Below, in pieces: positions 25,387-34,793 of a stretch of 64,000 nt of DNA; within the stretch, counting starts at the first letter, position 1; each line of letters starts with the position of its first letter. The stretch covers positions 32,672 through 96,671 of the forward strand of contig DACV01000003.1 in the NCBI GenBank assembly GCA_002494885.1, written 5' to 3'. The notes below the pieces were generated by a model. That model saw only the letters and a program-made list of their open reading frames with translations. It had not been told where the DNA came from and ran no database searches. A program made the translations under genes and the position numbers. This DNA comes from Methanobacterium sp. UBA44 (lineage in GTDB: Archaea > Methanobacteriota > Methanobacteria > Methanobacteriales > Methanobacteriaceae).

Positions 25387-26613
25387 ATGGCGGATCCTAT
25401 CCTAAACTCAGGAGATACAGCATGGATGCTTATCTCCACTGCCCTTGTAATGCTGATGACCATTCCTGGTGTGGCATTATTCTATGGAGGGCTTACTAAA
25501 AAAGTAAATGTTTTAAACACAATGTTTCTATCATTGATTGCCTTTTCTGTTACAAGTATAATATGGATACTCTACGGTTACCAGTTTGCTTTTGGCGAAA
25601 CAATAATGGGGATCATAGGAAATCCAATAAATCTATTGTTCAATGGGATTTCAGTAGATTCACTGGCAGCACCTGCACCTACAATACCTTCAACAGTATA
25701 TATTGCATTCCAAATGACATTTGCAGCAATTGCCATTGCACTCATATCTGGAGCAGTAGTTGAGCGAATGAAGTTTTCAGCATGGCTTGCATTCGTACCG
25801 GTCTGGCTAACACTCGTATATATCCCAATAGCCCACTGGGTATGGGGAGGAGGATGGTTATTTGGTTTAGGGGCACTTGATTTTGCTGGTGGTACAGTTG
25901 TACACATAAACTCCGGTATTGCTGCTCTTGCATTAGCAATTCTCCTTGGGCGCAGAAAAGATACTAAACTACTACCTCATCAGCTCGGTTACTCTGTAAT
26001 TGGTGCAGCACTTCTCTGGTTCGGTTGGTTTGGATTTAATGCAGGTTCAGCTCTAACTGCTGGAGGTCTTGCCGGATCTGCATTTATTGTAACCAATACT
26101 GCTGCAGCAGCAGGTTTAATATCATGGGTAATTATAGATTATCTGAAAACTGGAAAACCAACACTACTGGGCGCTTTATCCGGTGCAATAGCAGGATTAG
26201 TAGCTATTACCCCTGCAGCAGGTTTTGTAACAGTTCAAGCAGCAATAATCATTGGTCTGGTAACTTCAGTTATTTCATACATGGCAATAGCATGGTTAAA
26301 ACCACGTCTTGGATACGATGATGCTCTGGACGTATTCGGCATTCATGGCCTTTCAGGTGTCTGGGGAGCAATTGCAACTGGCCTATTTGCAGCGCCCTTC
26401 ATTAATCCACTCGGAACAGGGATTTTCTATGGAAACCCCGGACAATTAGTAACCCAAATAATTACCATAGCTGCTGTTGCAGGTTATTCACTGGTTATGA
26501 CTTTGATTATCGGCAAAATAATCGACAAAGTTATAGGACTAAGAGTGGAAGATAGACATGAAATTGAAGGGCTGGATACTAACCTTCATGAAGAATCCGG
26601 GTACAGAATATAA
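25387..26613 (+). CDS. amt: Ammonium transporter
   Basis: 408 residues with about eleven transmembrane helices, the usual Amt/MEP/Rh architecture. Signatures include AWMLISTALVMLMTIPGVA at the N-terminus, FYGGLTKKVNVLN, GGTVVHINSGIAALALAI (first pore His), WFGWFGFNAGSALTAGG and VFGIHGLSGVWGAIATG (second pore His). It conducts ammonium and is normally gated by the PII protein encoded immediately downstream. It has an AAAGGAGG site and an upstream NrpR-type operator. Confidence 0.96.
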   Translation: MADPILNSGDTAWMLISTALVMLMTIPGVALFYGGLTKKVNVLNTMFLSLIAFSVTSIIWILYGYQFAFGETIMGIIGNPINLLFNGISVDSLAAPAPTIPSTVYIAFQMTFAAIAIALISGAVVERMKFSAWLAFVPVWLTLVYIPIAHWVWGGGWLFGLGALDFAGGTVVHINSGIAALALAILLGRRKDTKLLPHQLGYSVIGAALLWFGWFGFNAGSALTAGGLAGSAFIVTNTAAAAGLISWVIIDYLKTGKPTLLGALSGAIAGLVAITPAAGFVTVQAAIIIGLVTSVISYMAIAWLKPRLGYDDALDVFGIHGLSGVWGAIATGLFAAPFINPLGTGIFYGNPGQLVTQIITIAAVAGYSLVMTLIIGKIIDKVIGLRVEDRHEIEGLDTNLHEESGYRI

Positions 26614-26721
26614 ATTTATGACTGGAAATAGTATATAAGACTTAAAACATGATTAACCTACTAAATTATTATTTTCTGTTATACTCACGGAATGAATTAA
26701 TTAAATTAAGGATGTTGAAAT

Positions 26722-27060
26722 ATGAAAAAAATAATTGCAATAATCAGACCAGAAAAATTAGAAGACGTTAAAGCAGCTCTTGAAGAGATTGAATGCCATG
26801 GATTAACAGTCGCAGAAGTTAAAGGCAGAGGTAGACAACTTGGTGTTACTGAAAGCTATAGAGGCAGTGATTACAGGATAGATCTTTTACCTAAAACAAG
26901 GCTTGAAATTGTTTTAAAAGATGCAAATGTAGAAGAAGTGGTTCAAACTATTGTTAGAACGGCTCAAACTGGCGATATTGGTGATGGTAAAATATTCATC
27001 TCACCAGTAGAAGAGGTAATCAGAATAAGAACCGGCGAAAGAGGTGAAGGGGCGGTATGA
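26722..27060 (+). CDS. glnK: PII nitrogen regulatory protein
   Basis: 112 residues. It starts MKKIIAIIRPEKLEDVKAAL, the PII signature, has the T-loop with Tyr in TESYRGSDYRIDLLPKTRLE, and ends in the B/C-loop region TGDIGDGKIFISPVEEVIRI. Binds ATP/ADP and 2-oxoglutarate and blocks the Amt pore when nitrogen is plentiful. Co-transcription with amt is likely, as no separate operator is seen in the 108-base gap. Confidence 0.96.
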   Translation: MKKIIAIIRPEKLEDVKAALEEIECHGLTVAEVKGRGRQLGVTESYRGSDYRIDLLPKTRLEIVLKDANVEEVVQTIVRTAQTGDIGDGKIFISPVEEVIRIRTGERGEGAV

Positions 27061-27240
27061 AAATCTTTAAAAAATTCTTTTCCTTCTTTATTTTTTAAAT
27101 ACTATTCAATTATTCTTAATTATTTATTTTTGTAAATTTTGAATACATATAATTCTTTCTAATTTTAGTCAGATTTTTTAACAAAATTTATTAGCGACGA
27201 TAACTAATTTATATTTATAAAATCAATGGGAGAAGTTTAG

Positions 27241-27603
27241 ATGAAATATAAATCAGCCATAGGTGTAATTGCAGTTCTAATTTTAATTGTGGGTACTTCA
27301 GGATGTACTGATAATCAAAATTCAAATAATAGCACATATCAGGTATCCCAACAAAATAACACTACAAATAATATCCAAACTCCAACAGCCAAAATATCTC
27401 CAGAAGAAGCAAAAAAAACCGCAGAAAAATATATTGAACAGCCAGGCGCAACTGCTGGCGAACCTGTATTGATAAATACAGATGAAAAAGCCACCTACAT
27501 CGTGCCTATCATTTTAAAGGGTAATCAGGTAGGAGAAATCTTAATTAATGCCCAAACAGGCGAAAATATTGGTGGTGCTGGCGGAGTGAGCGATAAGCCT
27601 TAA
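27241..27603 (+). CDS. Small lipoprotein with PepSY-like domain
   Basis: 120 residues. An N-terminal signal ends in a lipobox-like LIVGTSGC at Cys22, followed by an Asn/Gln/Thr-rich spacer to residue 52. The C-terminal half (ISPEEAKKTAEKYIEQPGA, then VPIILKGNQVGEILINAQTGENIG) has the helix-strand pattern of PepSY domains. Probably membrane-anchored outside the cell; function unknown. A GGGAGAAG site precedes the ATG. Confidence 0.65.
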   Translation: MKYKSAIGVIAVLILIVGTSGCTDNQNSNNSTYQVSQQNNTTNNIQTPTAKISPEEAKKTAEKYIEQPGATAGEPVLINTDEKATYIVPIILKGNQVGEILINAQTGENIGGAGGVSDKP

Positions 27604-27621
27604 TAAACCGCCAATTATCCC

Positions 27622-27643
27622 TTTTTAATTAGTAAATTAAAAA
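27622..27643. terminator. Bidirectional hairpin between convergent genes
   Basis: TTTTTAATT, loop AGTA, AATTAAAAA: a 9-bp perfect stem between the lipoprotein gene and the convergent pdxS gene. The all-A/T stem gives T-runs on both strands, so it could end transcription from either side. Confidence 0.5.
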
Positions 27644-27694
27644 TAGTTAATAAATTTTGATTTTAAAATAGAGGATATCTATACCTCTATTAAC

Positions 27695-28576
27695 TTACCA
27701 TCCCCTTGACTGAAGTCTTTCTTCTTCTGGAATTTCAGCCATATCAAGACCAGGCATTGCTTTTCCAAGGTCTCTTGAAACTTTAGCAAGAATTTCCGCA
27801 TTTTCGTAGTTTGCAGTTGCCTCTACGATTGCTTTTGCGACTACTTCTGGATTTTCTGACTTAAATATTCCAGAACCTACAAAAACACCGTCTGCACCAA
27901 GCTGCATCATCAATGCAGCATCAGCAGGTGTTGCTACCCCTCCGGCCGCAAAGTTTACCACTGGTAATTTACCCAAATTGGCTGTTTCTTTTACAAGTTC
28001 GAATGGAGCTTCAATTTCTCTTGCAATTCCCCATAACTCTTCTTCAGTTTTATTCTGGATTTCCCTAATGCCGCCCATTATCATTCTCATGTGCCTTACT
28101 GCTTCAACAATGTTTCCTGTACCTGCTTCTCCTTTAGTACGTATCATGGCTGCCCCTTCATCTATTCGCCTTAATGCTTCACCAAGGTTCCTTGCTCCAC
28201 AAACAAATGGTATTGTAAACTTCTTTTTATCAACGTGATATTTTTCATCGGCAGGTGTTAAAACTTCACTTTCATCTATCATGTCCACTCCCAGTGATTC
28301 CAGTATTTGAGCTTCAACAAAATGGCCTATTCTTACCTTTGCCATGACCGGTATTGAAACAGCATCCATTATTTCAATAACTTTTGAAGGATCAGCCATT
28401 CTGGCGACACCTCCAGCAACCCTTATATCTGCCGGTACTTTTTCAAGTGCCATTACTGAAACTGCACCAGCATTTTCAGCTATTTCCGCCTGTTCGGCAT
28501 TTACAACATCCATGATGACTCCGCCCTTTGTCATTTTGGCAAATCCTTTCTTTAATACTTCGGTTCCATGTAACAT
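27695..28576 (-). CDS. pdxS: Pyridoxal 5'-phosphate synthase lyase subunit
   Basis: 293 residues, the usual PdxS length. Signatures: KMTKGGVIMDVVNAEQAEIA, ARMADPSKVIEIMDAVSIP, the substrate Lys in VMAKVRIGHFVEAQIL, ADEKYHVDKKKFTIPFVCG and VVNFAAGGVATPADAALM. It builds PLP from ribose 5-phosphate, glyceraldehyde 3-phosphate and ammonia supplied by PdxT. The ATG has GGAGG upstream. It is unlinked to pdxT and lacks the nitrogen operator found there. Confidence 0.96.
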   Translation of the reverse strand: MLHGTEVLKKGFAKMTKGGVIMDVVNAEQAEIAENAGAVSVMALEKVPADIRVAGGVARMADPSKVIEIMDAVSIPVMAKVRIGHFVEAQILESLGVDMIDESEVLTPADEKYHVDKKKFTIPFVCGARNLGEALRRIDEGAAMIRTKGEAGTGNIVEAVRHMRMIMGGIREIQNKTEEELWGIAREIEAPFELVKETANLGKLPVVNFAAGGVATPADAALMMQLGADGVFVGSGIFKSENPEVVAKAIVEATANYENAEILAKVSRDLGKAMPGLDMAEIPEEERLQSRGW

Positions 28577-28951
28577 CTAATTCCTCCACTTATTATAACG
28601 TTAGTATCATTTAATTTCTATTCATATCCATATAACAATAGTTATATATATCATTATTTATCAATTTTACTTAGACTTCATGTAGTTAAATAGTTTAATA
28701 AGATTTCTAATTTTTTATTTTATATGAAGATGAATAGGATTAAATTAAAAATTGGATTCCTCTACAACATATTCCAATTAATATTCTTTTTATCTAAAAT
28801 TTGGTTAATAAATCAAAAACAGATTCTAATACCCCATATAAATTTTGAATTTTTAACTCACAAATTATTAATATTATTTTGATTATTTGTATTATATTTT
28901 TATAGAACTTTTTACATATAATAAACCATCATAAAATGGGAGGTAAATATT
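28577..28951. other. Divergent intergenic region, no gene seen
   Basis: About 375 bases, very AT-rich, between pdxS and the channel-like gene. TATA-like tracts are seen at 28640-28655 (pdxS side) and 28885-28905 (channel side). No convincing hairpin, operator or small gene was found. Confidence 0.45.
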
Positions 28952-29779
28952 ATGGTTGATTATGTATCAGTAATAACTACACCAATTATGAATACTGCAA
29001 ATGAAGTATTAACATTTATACCTGTGATAATCGCTGCAATTATAATCCTCATAATTGGATGGATTATAGGACGTATCGCCGGGGGCGTTGCAAAGAGATT
29101 ATTTGAAAGGGCAAATATTGATCAAGCTGTTGGCAAAACAGGTGCAGGAGAGGCTCTAGCTGGCACAGGTATGACATTTTCGGGTTTGTTTAGCGCAGTT
29201 ATAAGGTGGTTTATATACCTGATTTTCATAATGGCTGCTGTAAGTGTCCTGAATATTCCAGTATTCACTAACTTTGTAAATCAAATAGTTTTATACATAC
29301 CTAACTTAATTGCAGGTATTCTTATACTTGTAGTTGGTTTAATAGGAATAAACTACATCATGGACTGGGTAAAAGGTATGCTTAAAAAACAGAAGGTTGC
29401 ATTTGCTAATATAATTACTATGGGATTACAGGCACTTCTTTCTTTAGTTGTAATAGTTATAGCACTGGATCAGTTACAAATCGACACCCAAATCATATAC
29501 ACTTTCTTAGTACCATTAGCATGGGGAGTTGCCATAGGTGCAGCAATAGCATTAGGAGTCGCATTCGGAGTAGGGGGCATAGATGTAGTCAGAGACTATT
29601 TACGAAAACTTGCCCAAACTGGAGAAAGTAAAGCCGGTGAAGTTGCTCAGAAAGCAAAAGAAGCAGAAAAGAAAGCTGATAAAGGTGATGAAGGAGAGGA
29701 ACAAGAAGAATTCCGCGAACCTGGAGAAGGAATGGAAGGAGCAGAAAATAAGCCCAAAGGTAAATTTAAAAGGGTATAA
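28952..29779 (+). CDS. Mechanosensitive-channel-like membrane protein (TM_helix repeat family)
   Basis: 275 residues. An N-terminal helix FIPVIIAAIIILIIGWIIGRIAG is followed by the amphipathic AKRLFERANIDQAVG, then helices near residues 87-105, 112-135, 150-172 and 180-200. The repeated pattern of a TM helix plus RIAGGxAKR matches the conserved TM helix repeat found in MscS/CmpX-type proteins. The C-terminal 70 residues are Lys/Glu-rich and probably cytoplasmic. A GGGAGG site precedes the ATG. Gating is inferred from family only. Confidence 0.7.
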   Translation: MVDYVSVITTPIMNTANEVLTFIPVIIAAIIILIIGWIIGRIAGGVAKRLFERANIDQAVGKTGAGEALAGTGMTFSGLFSAVIRWFIYLIFIMAAVSVLNIPVFTNFVNQIVLYIPNLIAGILILVVGLIGINYIMDWVKGMLKKQKVAFANIITMGLQALLSLVVIVIALDQLQIDTQIIYTFLVPLAWGVAIGAAIALGVAFGVGGIDVVRDYLRKLAQTGESKAGEVAQKAKEAEKKADKGDEGEEQEEFREPGEGMEGAENKPKGKFKRV

Positions 29780-29794
29780 ACCTTTTAATTTACC
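29759..29794 (+). terminator. Strong hairpin overlapping the channel gene stop codon
   Basis: GGTAAATTTAAAAGG (29759-29773), loop GTATAAA, CCTTTTAATTTACC (29781-29794): 14 paired bases with a single bulge, followed by TTTTTAATTTTTAAT. Typical hairpin plus T-tract. Confidence 0.7.
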
Positions 29795-29882
29795 TTTTTA
29801 ATTTTTAATAAGACATCACTGTCTGATTATAAAATAAAATATTGGCATTTAAATTATGATTAAAGATTAATTATGGCTTAAA

Positions 29883-31016
29883 TTAGTAATTTTCCAGACA
29901 TTCATCCTTTAAAACCCTTGCATCTTCGTTATCCGGGTTTAATAATAAAGCCTTGTTAAAACACTCTGCTGCCTTTTCAAACTCACCTAATTCCATAAGA
30001 GTAACTCCTTTATTACTCCAGAAGACATCATTTTGAGGATCTAATTTCAAAGCTTCCCCATAACATTTTATGGCTTCTTCAAATCTTCCAAGTTCCAGAA
30101 GTGCATTTCCCTTACGATTCCATGTAGATGCATCAGGGGCTGTTTCAAGACATAATTCCAGTGCTTTATCATAAGCTTCAATAGCATCTTCTGTTCTTTC
30201 TAACTGAGATAATATATTACCTTTTGCATTCCAAACATCAGGATTATCTGGTTCAAGCTCTAAAATTCGGTTATAACATTTTAAAGCATCTTCAAACCCT
30301 TCCAACATCTCTAAAATAAACCCTCTCCAGTATAATACAAGAACGTTATCTCCATTTAATTTTAATGCTTTTGTATTATATTCTAATGCTTCTTCTGGGC
30401 TATTTGAATTTAAAAGAACTATTGCCTTGTTATTCCAGATAAATTCATTTTCAGGATCCATTTCCAGGGCCTTATCATAACATTCTATGGCCTCATTGAA
30501 TTTACCTAAACGAGATAAGTTATCTCCTTTTTTATTAAGTAAATAAACGTCTTCAGGGTCATGTCTTAATGCAGCAGTGTAACACATTACAGAATCATTG
30601 AATCTACCAGAATCAAACAATATATCTGCTCTTTTAGTAATCATTGCTTTTTCATCTATTTTTTCGCCTTCCCATTCTTCAACAGGATATTTTTTGAATC
30701 TTATTATCTGGAAAAGTGAATCATCTCCAGTATCTTCAGGGAAAAGCCTTCTAAATTCAGTTTTGAGCTCTGAAGCACTCTGAAAACCTTCTTCTCTTGC
30801 AAGTTCATCATCTCTAATAATATCTTTAAATTTCGCTATCTCCACATCAAGCACTTCTGCCTCAAACAGCTTTTCACGTTCTTTAGACACTAAATTCCAG
30901 TAACAGTGGAGGCGATCACCTATTGTTAATGGCTTTTTCCACAACTTACGAATAGTTATGGTCTTTTTACCGGTTATAAGCTCAAGATGACGACTTCCAA
31001 ATAATAATATTGGCAT
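29883..31016 (-). CDS. ASCH domain fused to TPR repeats
   Basis: 377 residues. The first 125 form an ASCH domain (LFGSRHLELITGKKTITIRKLW, GDRLHCYWNLVSKEREKLF), a PUA-like fold expected to bind RNA or a nucleotide. Residues 140-375 are about seven canonical TPRs of 34 residues (for example LNKKGDNLSRLGKFNEAIEC YDKALEMDPE-type units). The combination suggests a scaffold that couples RNA or nucleotide sensing with protein binding, which is inference. No signal peptide. Convergent with the channel gene. Confidence 0.8.
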   Translation of the reverse strand: MPILLFGSRHLELITGKKTITIRKLWKKPLTIGDRLHCYWNLVSKEREKLFEAEVLDVEIAKFKDIIRDDELAREEGFQSASELKTEFRRLFPEDTGDDSLFQIIRFKKYPVEEWEGEKIDEKAMITKRADILFDSGRFNDSVMCYTAALRHDPEDVYLLNKKGDNLSRLGKFNEAIECYDKALEMDPENEFIWNNKAIVLLNSNSPEEALEYNTKALKLNGDNVLVLYWRGFILEMLEGFEDALKCYNRILELEPDNPDVWNAKGNILSQLERTEDAIEAYDKALELCLETAPDASTWNRKGNALLELGRFEEAIKCYGEALKLDPQNDVFWSNKGVTLMELGEFEKAAECFNKALLLNPDNEDARVLKDECLENY

Positions 31017-31071
31017 TTATGACCTCCTTCTATTCAGGAGAAATAATTCTGCTTTATTTTTATCTATTATT

Positions 31072-31773
31072 TTATTTAATGATTTCATCGCCGAATTCGG
31101 CAGTTTTTATTTTAATATGTTTTAAAAAAGGCTTTATCATTTCTGCAATTTCTTTTAATTCATCTCTTGAGGGGATGGGAGTACCATATAATTTTTTATC
31201 AAGCACTTTTTTATCTCTGAATTGTTGCAAAGTATAATATATATTGGCATCTATATTTTTTGCAATTTCAACTATATCTTCAATTTCCATTAAATAAGGC
31301 ACAAATGTAGTTCTACATTCAAGGTAAACATCTGCTTTAATGCATGATTCCATGCTTTTTCTTACTTCATTGTCAATAGAAGATCCTATGATTTCCTTAT
31401 ATTTACCAAATGGTGCTTTAATGTCCAGCGCCACATAGTCCAGTAAATCCATAACTTCTTCTAATTCATGGACAAAAAATCCATTTGTGTCCAGTTTTGT
31501 TTTTAATCCCCTTGATTTTGCATATCTCAGAATATTTTTAACCTCTTCATTCTGGATAAGGGGTTCGCCACCAGTTATAACAACACTATCAATGAATTCC
31601 ATGGAATTATCAATTTTTTTTATAATTTCATCCATTTCTACAGATTTTCCACCATCTATAATTTCTGGATTATGGCAATAGGGACACTTCAATATACATC
31701 CACCTGTAAAAATCACCAGCGACACGTTTCCCGGGAATTCCAGAGATGATATAATCATATCTCCTATTATCAT
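31072..31773 (-). CDS. nrdG: Anaerobic ribonucleotide reductase activating protein (radical SAM, NrdG-like)
   Basis: 233 residues. The radical SAM cluster motif is FTGGCILKCPYCHNP with Cys26, Cys30 and Cys33; VVITGGEPLIQNEEV provides the GGE SAM-binding motif, and LDTNGFFVHELEE is typical of archaeal activases. It would generate the glycyl radical on NrdD, which is not in the window. Some relatives activate other glycyl enzymes, so the partner is tentative. It follows hisC by 58 bases on the same strand. Confidence 0.8.
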   Translation of the reverse strand: MIIGDMIISSLEFPGNVSLVIFTGGCILKCPYCHNPEIIDGGKSVEMDEIIKKIDNSMEFIDSVVITGGEPLIQNEEVKNILRYAKSRGLKTKLDTNGFFVHELEEVMDLLDYVALDIKAPFGKYKEIIGSSIDNEVRKSMESCIKADVYLECRTTFVPYLMEIEDIVEIAKNIDANIYYTLQQFRDKKVLDKKLYGTPIPSRDELKEIAEMIKPFLKHIKIKTAEFGDEIIK

Positions 31774-31831
31774 CTAAAATCGACCTTACTGACTTAAATA
31801 CCATATTTTATCTAAATTATATTAAGTAATA

Positions 31832-32932
31832 TCATTCAGTTATACTTTCCAGTATTTCAATAAATCTTTTATCTTCTTCCATTGTTCCAACACTAACCCG
31901 TATCCAGTAATCATCCAACCCTTTAAATGATTTACAATCTCTAACTATAATTCCCCTTTTTAAAAGCTCTTCTGCAAATTCTCCAGAACTCATTCCTGTT
32001 TTTCTAACATCGACAAGTAAATAATTAGCTTTTGATGGATAAACATGTATATTATCAAGTTTAGACATATTTTCATACAGAAATTCCCTGCTTTCAATTC
32101 CAATTTCTATGGATTTCTTTATATATTCTTCATCGTCCAGAGTAGCAGATGCTGCGACATAGGAAAGCTTTGTAAGGCTGAAAACAGGTTTTACCCTGTG
32201 TAAAAGCTCTATAAACTCTGGATTAGAAATTGCATAACCAATCCTCATTCCTGCAAGCCCAAAGACCTTTGAAAATGTCCTTAAAATGAATAGATTATCA
32301 TATTCCTCCAGTAGATTAACATTATCAACCTCAGAGAATTCAAAGTATGCTTCATCAACCACAACAAGAGCATCTGTACTTTCTAAAACCTGTATAATAT
32401 CTTTTTGGTCTATTAAACCCCCTGTAGGGTTATTTGGAGTACATAAAAAGATTATTTTTGCCCGATCAGATATTGATTTAATTACAGATTCCACATCAAG
32501 TTTATTTTCATCTACATCCCATCTTGCATAAACAGGAACTCCTCCATGAATTTTCAGAGTAAATTCATAATACATGTATGATGGTATTGGCACTATAAAT
32601 TCATCCCCTGGCTCAATTAAAGCTTTTCCAAGGACATCGAGGATTTCGTCAGCTCCATCCCCTCCGACAATTATATTAGAAGTTTTCACACCAGCATAAG
32701 ATGCAATTTTACCTTTTAGATCTTCTAAATTTGATTCAGGATACTGATGGATAGAGTCCAGACTTTTTTTCAAAGCTTCAACCGCTTTTTTCGAAACACC
32801 AAGAGGATTTTCGTTTGAACCAAGTTTTATGATATCATCAGGATTAATATTATATTTACTGGCTATTTCACCAATTGATCTTCCTGGAACATAGGGATCC
32901 AGTTCTTTTACAATTTTTTTTACCCTTACCAT
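31832..32932 (-). CDS. hisC: Histidinol-phosphate aminotransferase
   Basis: 366 residues, class II-type PLP aminotransferase of histidine synthesis. Signatures: KLGSNENPLGVSKKAVEAL, IIVGGDGADEILDVLGKALI, FLCTPNNPTGGLIDQ, VVVDEAYFEFSEV and the PLP Lys in LRTFSKVFGLAGMRIGYA. Other aromatic aminotransferase relatives look similar, but length and motifs favour HisC. It begins 4 bases after the gamma-carbonic-anhydrase-like gene stop, so the two are co-transcribed. Confidence 0.92.
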   Translation of the reverse strand: MVRVKKIVKELDPYVPGRSIGEIASKYNINPDDIIKLGSNENPLGVSKKAVEALKKSLDSIHQYPESNLEDLKGKIASYAGVKTSNIIVGGDGADEILDVLGKALIEPGDEFIVPIPSYMYYEFTLKIHGGVPVYARWDVDENKLDVESVIKSISDRAKIIFLCTPNNPTGGLIDQKDIIQVLESTDALVVVDEAYFEFSEVDNVNLLEEYDNLFILRTFSKVFGLAGMRIGYAISNPEFIELLHRVKPVFSLTKLSYVAASATLDDEEYIKKSIEIGIESREFLYENMSKLDNIHVYPSKANYLLVDVRKTGMSSGEFAEELLKRGIIVRDCKSFKGLDDYWIRVSVGTMEEDKRFIEILESITE

Positions 32933-32936
32933 ATTT

Positions 32937-33410
32937 TCACTTCTTTTGAGCTAATTTTGCATATCTAATTGCATTATCTTTTATAGATTCTATTTCTTCA
33001 GATTTAAGTTTCCTTACAGCTTTAGCAGGGATACCAATTATTAAACTACCCTCTTCAAACTCTTTTCCTTCAGTAACAACTGCTCCAGCCCCAATTATAC
33101 AGTTTTTGCCTATTTTCGCCCCATTTAAAACTGTTGAATTTATTCCGATCAGTGAATTTTCCCCAATTTCACACCCGTGGAGAACTGCCCCATGCCCCAC
33201 TGAAACATAATCTCCTATTTTTACTGAATGACCTTTAGATGAGTGTATTACACAATTATCTTGAATGTTTGAGTATTTTCCAATGTTTATTGACCCCATA
33301 TCTCCCCTTAAAACAGCATTATACCATACTGAAGATTCTGCACCAATTTTGACTTTTCCTATTATTCTGGTACCTTCAAATATTTTAACGCTTTCATCTA
33401 TTTTACTCAT
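32937..33410 (-). CDS. Gamma-carbonic-anhydrase family protein (left-handed beta-helix)
   Basis: 157 residues of hexapeptide repeats ([LIV]GxxxxI units) forming a left-handed beta-helix. Zinc-ligand His residues are present in the expected places (CVIHSSKGHSVKIGDYVSVGHGAVLHGCEIG). The N-terminal VWYNAVLRGDMGSINIG is the family signature. It may hydrate CO2 or act in a transferase-like role; many members have unproven activity. Within the minus-strand series between glmU and hisC. Confidence 0.85.
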   Translation of the reverse strand: MSKIDESVKIFEGTRIIGKVKIGAESSVWYNAVLRGDMGSINIGKYSNIQDNCVIHSSKGHSVKIGDYVSVGHGAVLHGCEIGENSLIGINSTVLNGAKIGKNCIIGAGAVVTEGKEFEEGSLIIGIPAKAVRKLKSEEIESIKDNAIRYAKLAQKK

Positions 33411-33518
33411 TTTAATTCTCCATAAACTAATTGAAATTCAGAATTAAAAGAATTCAGCAAATTTAACTGTTCAAATACTTTTTTATCATAAATAAAGAGA
33501 TTAATGACCAAAAATAAA

Positions 33519-34793
33519 TTATTTATTGTCTTTTTTAATCATATGTTCCTGTACTACCAGAACAAGGGTATTCGAAGGAATATCTTTATAAATTATTGTT
33601 CCTGATCCTATTGCTGAGTTTATACCTACTTTTACGCCGGGATTAAAACTTGAGTTTATTCCTGTTTTAACATTGTCTCCAAATATAGAACCAAGCTTTC
33701 TTACTCCACAATCGCAAATCTCGCCTTTGATGTTCATTTTAACATTTTGGTTATCAAAACGTAAATTTGCAATGTTTGTTCCAGCAGCAATGTTACAGTT
33801 TTCACCAATTACTGAATCTCCAACGTAAGAGAGGTGATTAACATTTGTTCCGTCCATTATAATTGAGTTTTTGATTTCAACTGCATTTCCTACATTTACA
33901 TTGTTTCCCAAATATGTACATTTACGTAAATAAGAATTAGGCCCTATATCACAGCCTTCTCCAATATAGATTGGTCCAAATACATAAGTTCCAGATCGGA
34001 TGATACTGTTCTTTCCAAGGACTATTGGACCGTGAATTGTAACTCCTTCTTCAATTTTGCCCTCAATTTTCTCTTCTATTTCACTTATAAAATGTTCATT
34101 TACATTTAGAAGTTCCCATGGTCTTCCAATATCTATCCATTTACTATCCGATTTAAGTCCTAAAACTGCCCTATCTTCACTCATCTGTATTTTAAGAGAA
34201 TCTGTTATTTCATATTCTCCTCTTTCAGACTTTTCTGTCTTGCTGATAGCATCAAAAATGACCTTATCAAAAAGATATATTCCGGCGTTGATAAGATTGC
34301 TTGGTGCTTCTTCAGGAGTTGGTTTTTCAATAATATTATTGATTTTGTCATCTTCTATCTCAACAACTCCAAATGAAGATGGATCTTCAACTTCAGTTAG
34401 CATAAGAACTGATGATGCATTACTGGCTTCAAATTTTGCCACTAATTTACGAATAAGTATTGAATCAACTATTATATCACCATTCAGCACAACAAATGCA
34501 TTATCAATTTCATCTTTAACATAATTTATGGCATGTGCAGTTCCAAGCCTTTCTTCTTGAGTTACATAAGTAATATTAACTCCAAATGATGAGCCATCAC
34601 CAAAATAATCCATAATTACTTCTTTTTTGTAGCCTACAATCATTATTATATCTTTTATACCTGCATCTCTAAGCGCTTCTAAGTTATATTGAAGTATTGG
34701 TTTTCCTCCCACCTGTAACATTGTTTTTGGTCTTGTTAAAGTAAGTGGACGCATCCTTGTGCCTTCGCCTGCAGTAAGCAATACTCCCTTCAT
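33519..34793 (-). CDS. glmU: Bifunctional sugar-1-phosphate nucleotidylyltransferase/acetyltransferase (GlmU-type)
   Basis: 424 residues. The N-terminal pyrophosphorylase domain starts MKGVLLTAGEGTRMRPLTLTRP and includes KPILQYNLEALRDAGI and VLNGDIIVDS; the C-terminal half (about residues 245-415) is a left-handed beta-helix acetyltransferase. Expected to make UDP-GlcNAc from glucosamine 1-phosphate. Its start overlaps the glmM stop by 4 bases (ATGA), so translation is coupled. This pair supplies amino sugar for pseudomurein and surface glycans (established pathway; assignment to pseudomurein here is inference). Confidence 0.9.
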   Translation of the reverse strand: MKGVLLTAGEGTRMRPLTLTRPKTMLQVGGKPILQYNLEALRDAGIKDIIMIVGYKKEVIMDYFGDGSSFGVNITYVTQEERLGTAHAINYVKDEIDNAFVVLNGDIIVDSILIRKLVAKFEASNASSVLMLTEVEDPSSFGVVEIEDDKINNIIEKPTPEEAPSNLINAGIYLFDKVIFDAISKTEKSERGEYEITDSLKIQMSEDRAVLGLKSDSKWIDIGRPWELLNVNEHFISEIEEKIEGKIEEGVTIHGPIVLGKNSIIRSGTYVFGPIYIGEGCDIGPNSYLRKCTYLGNNVNVGNAVEIKNSIIMDGTNVNHLSYVGDSVIGENCNIAAGTNIANLRFDNQNVKMNIKGEICDCGVRKLGSIFGDNVKTGINSSFNPGVKVGINSAIGSGTIIYKDIPSNTLVLVVQEHMIKKDNK

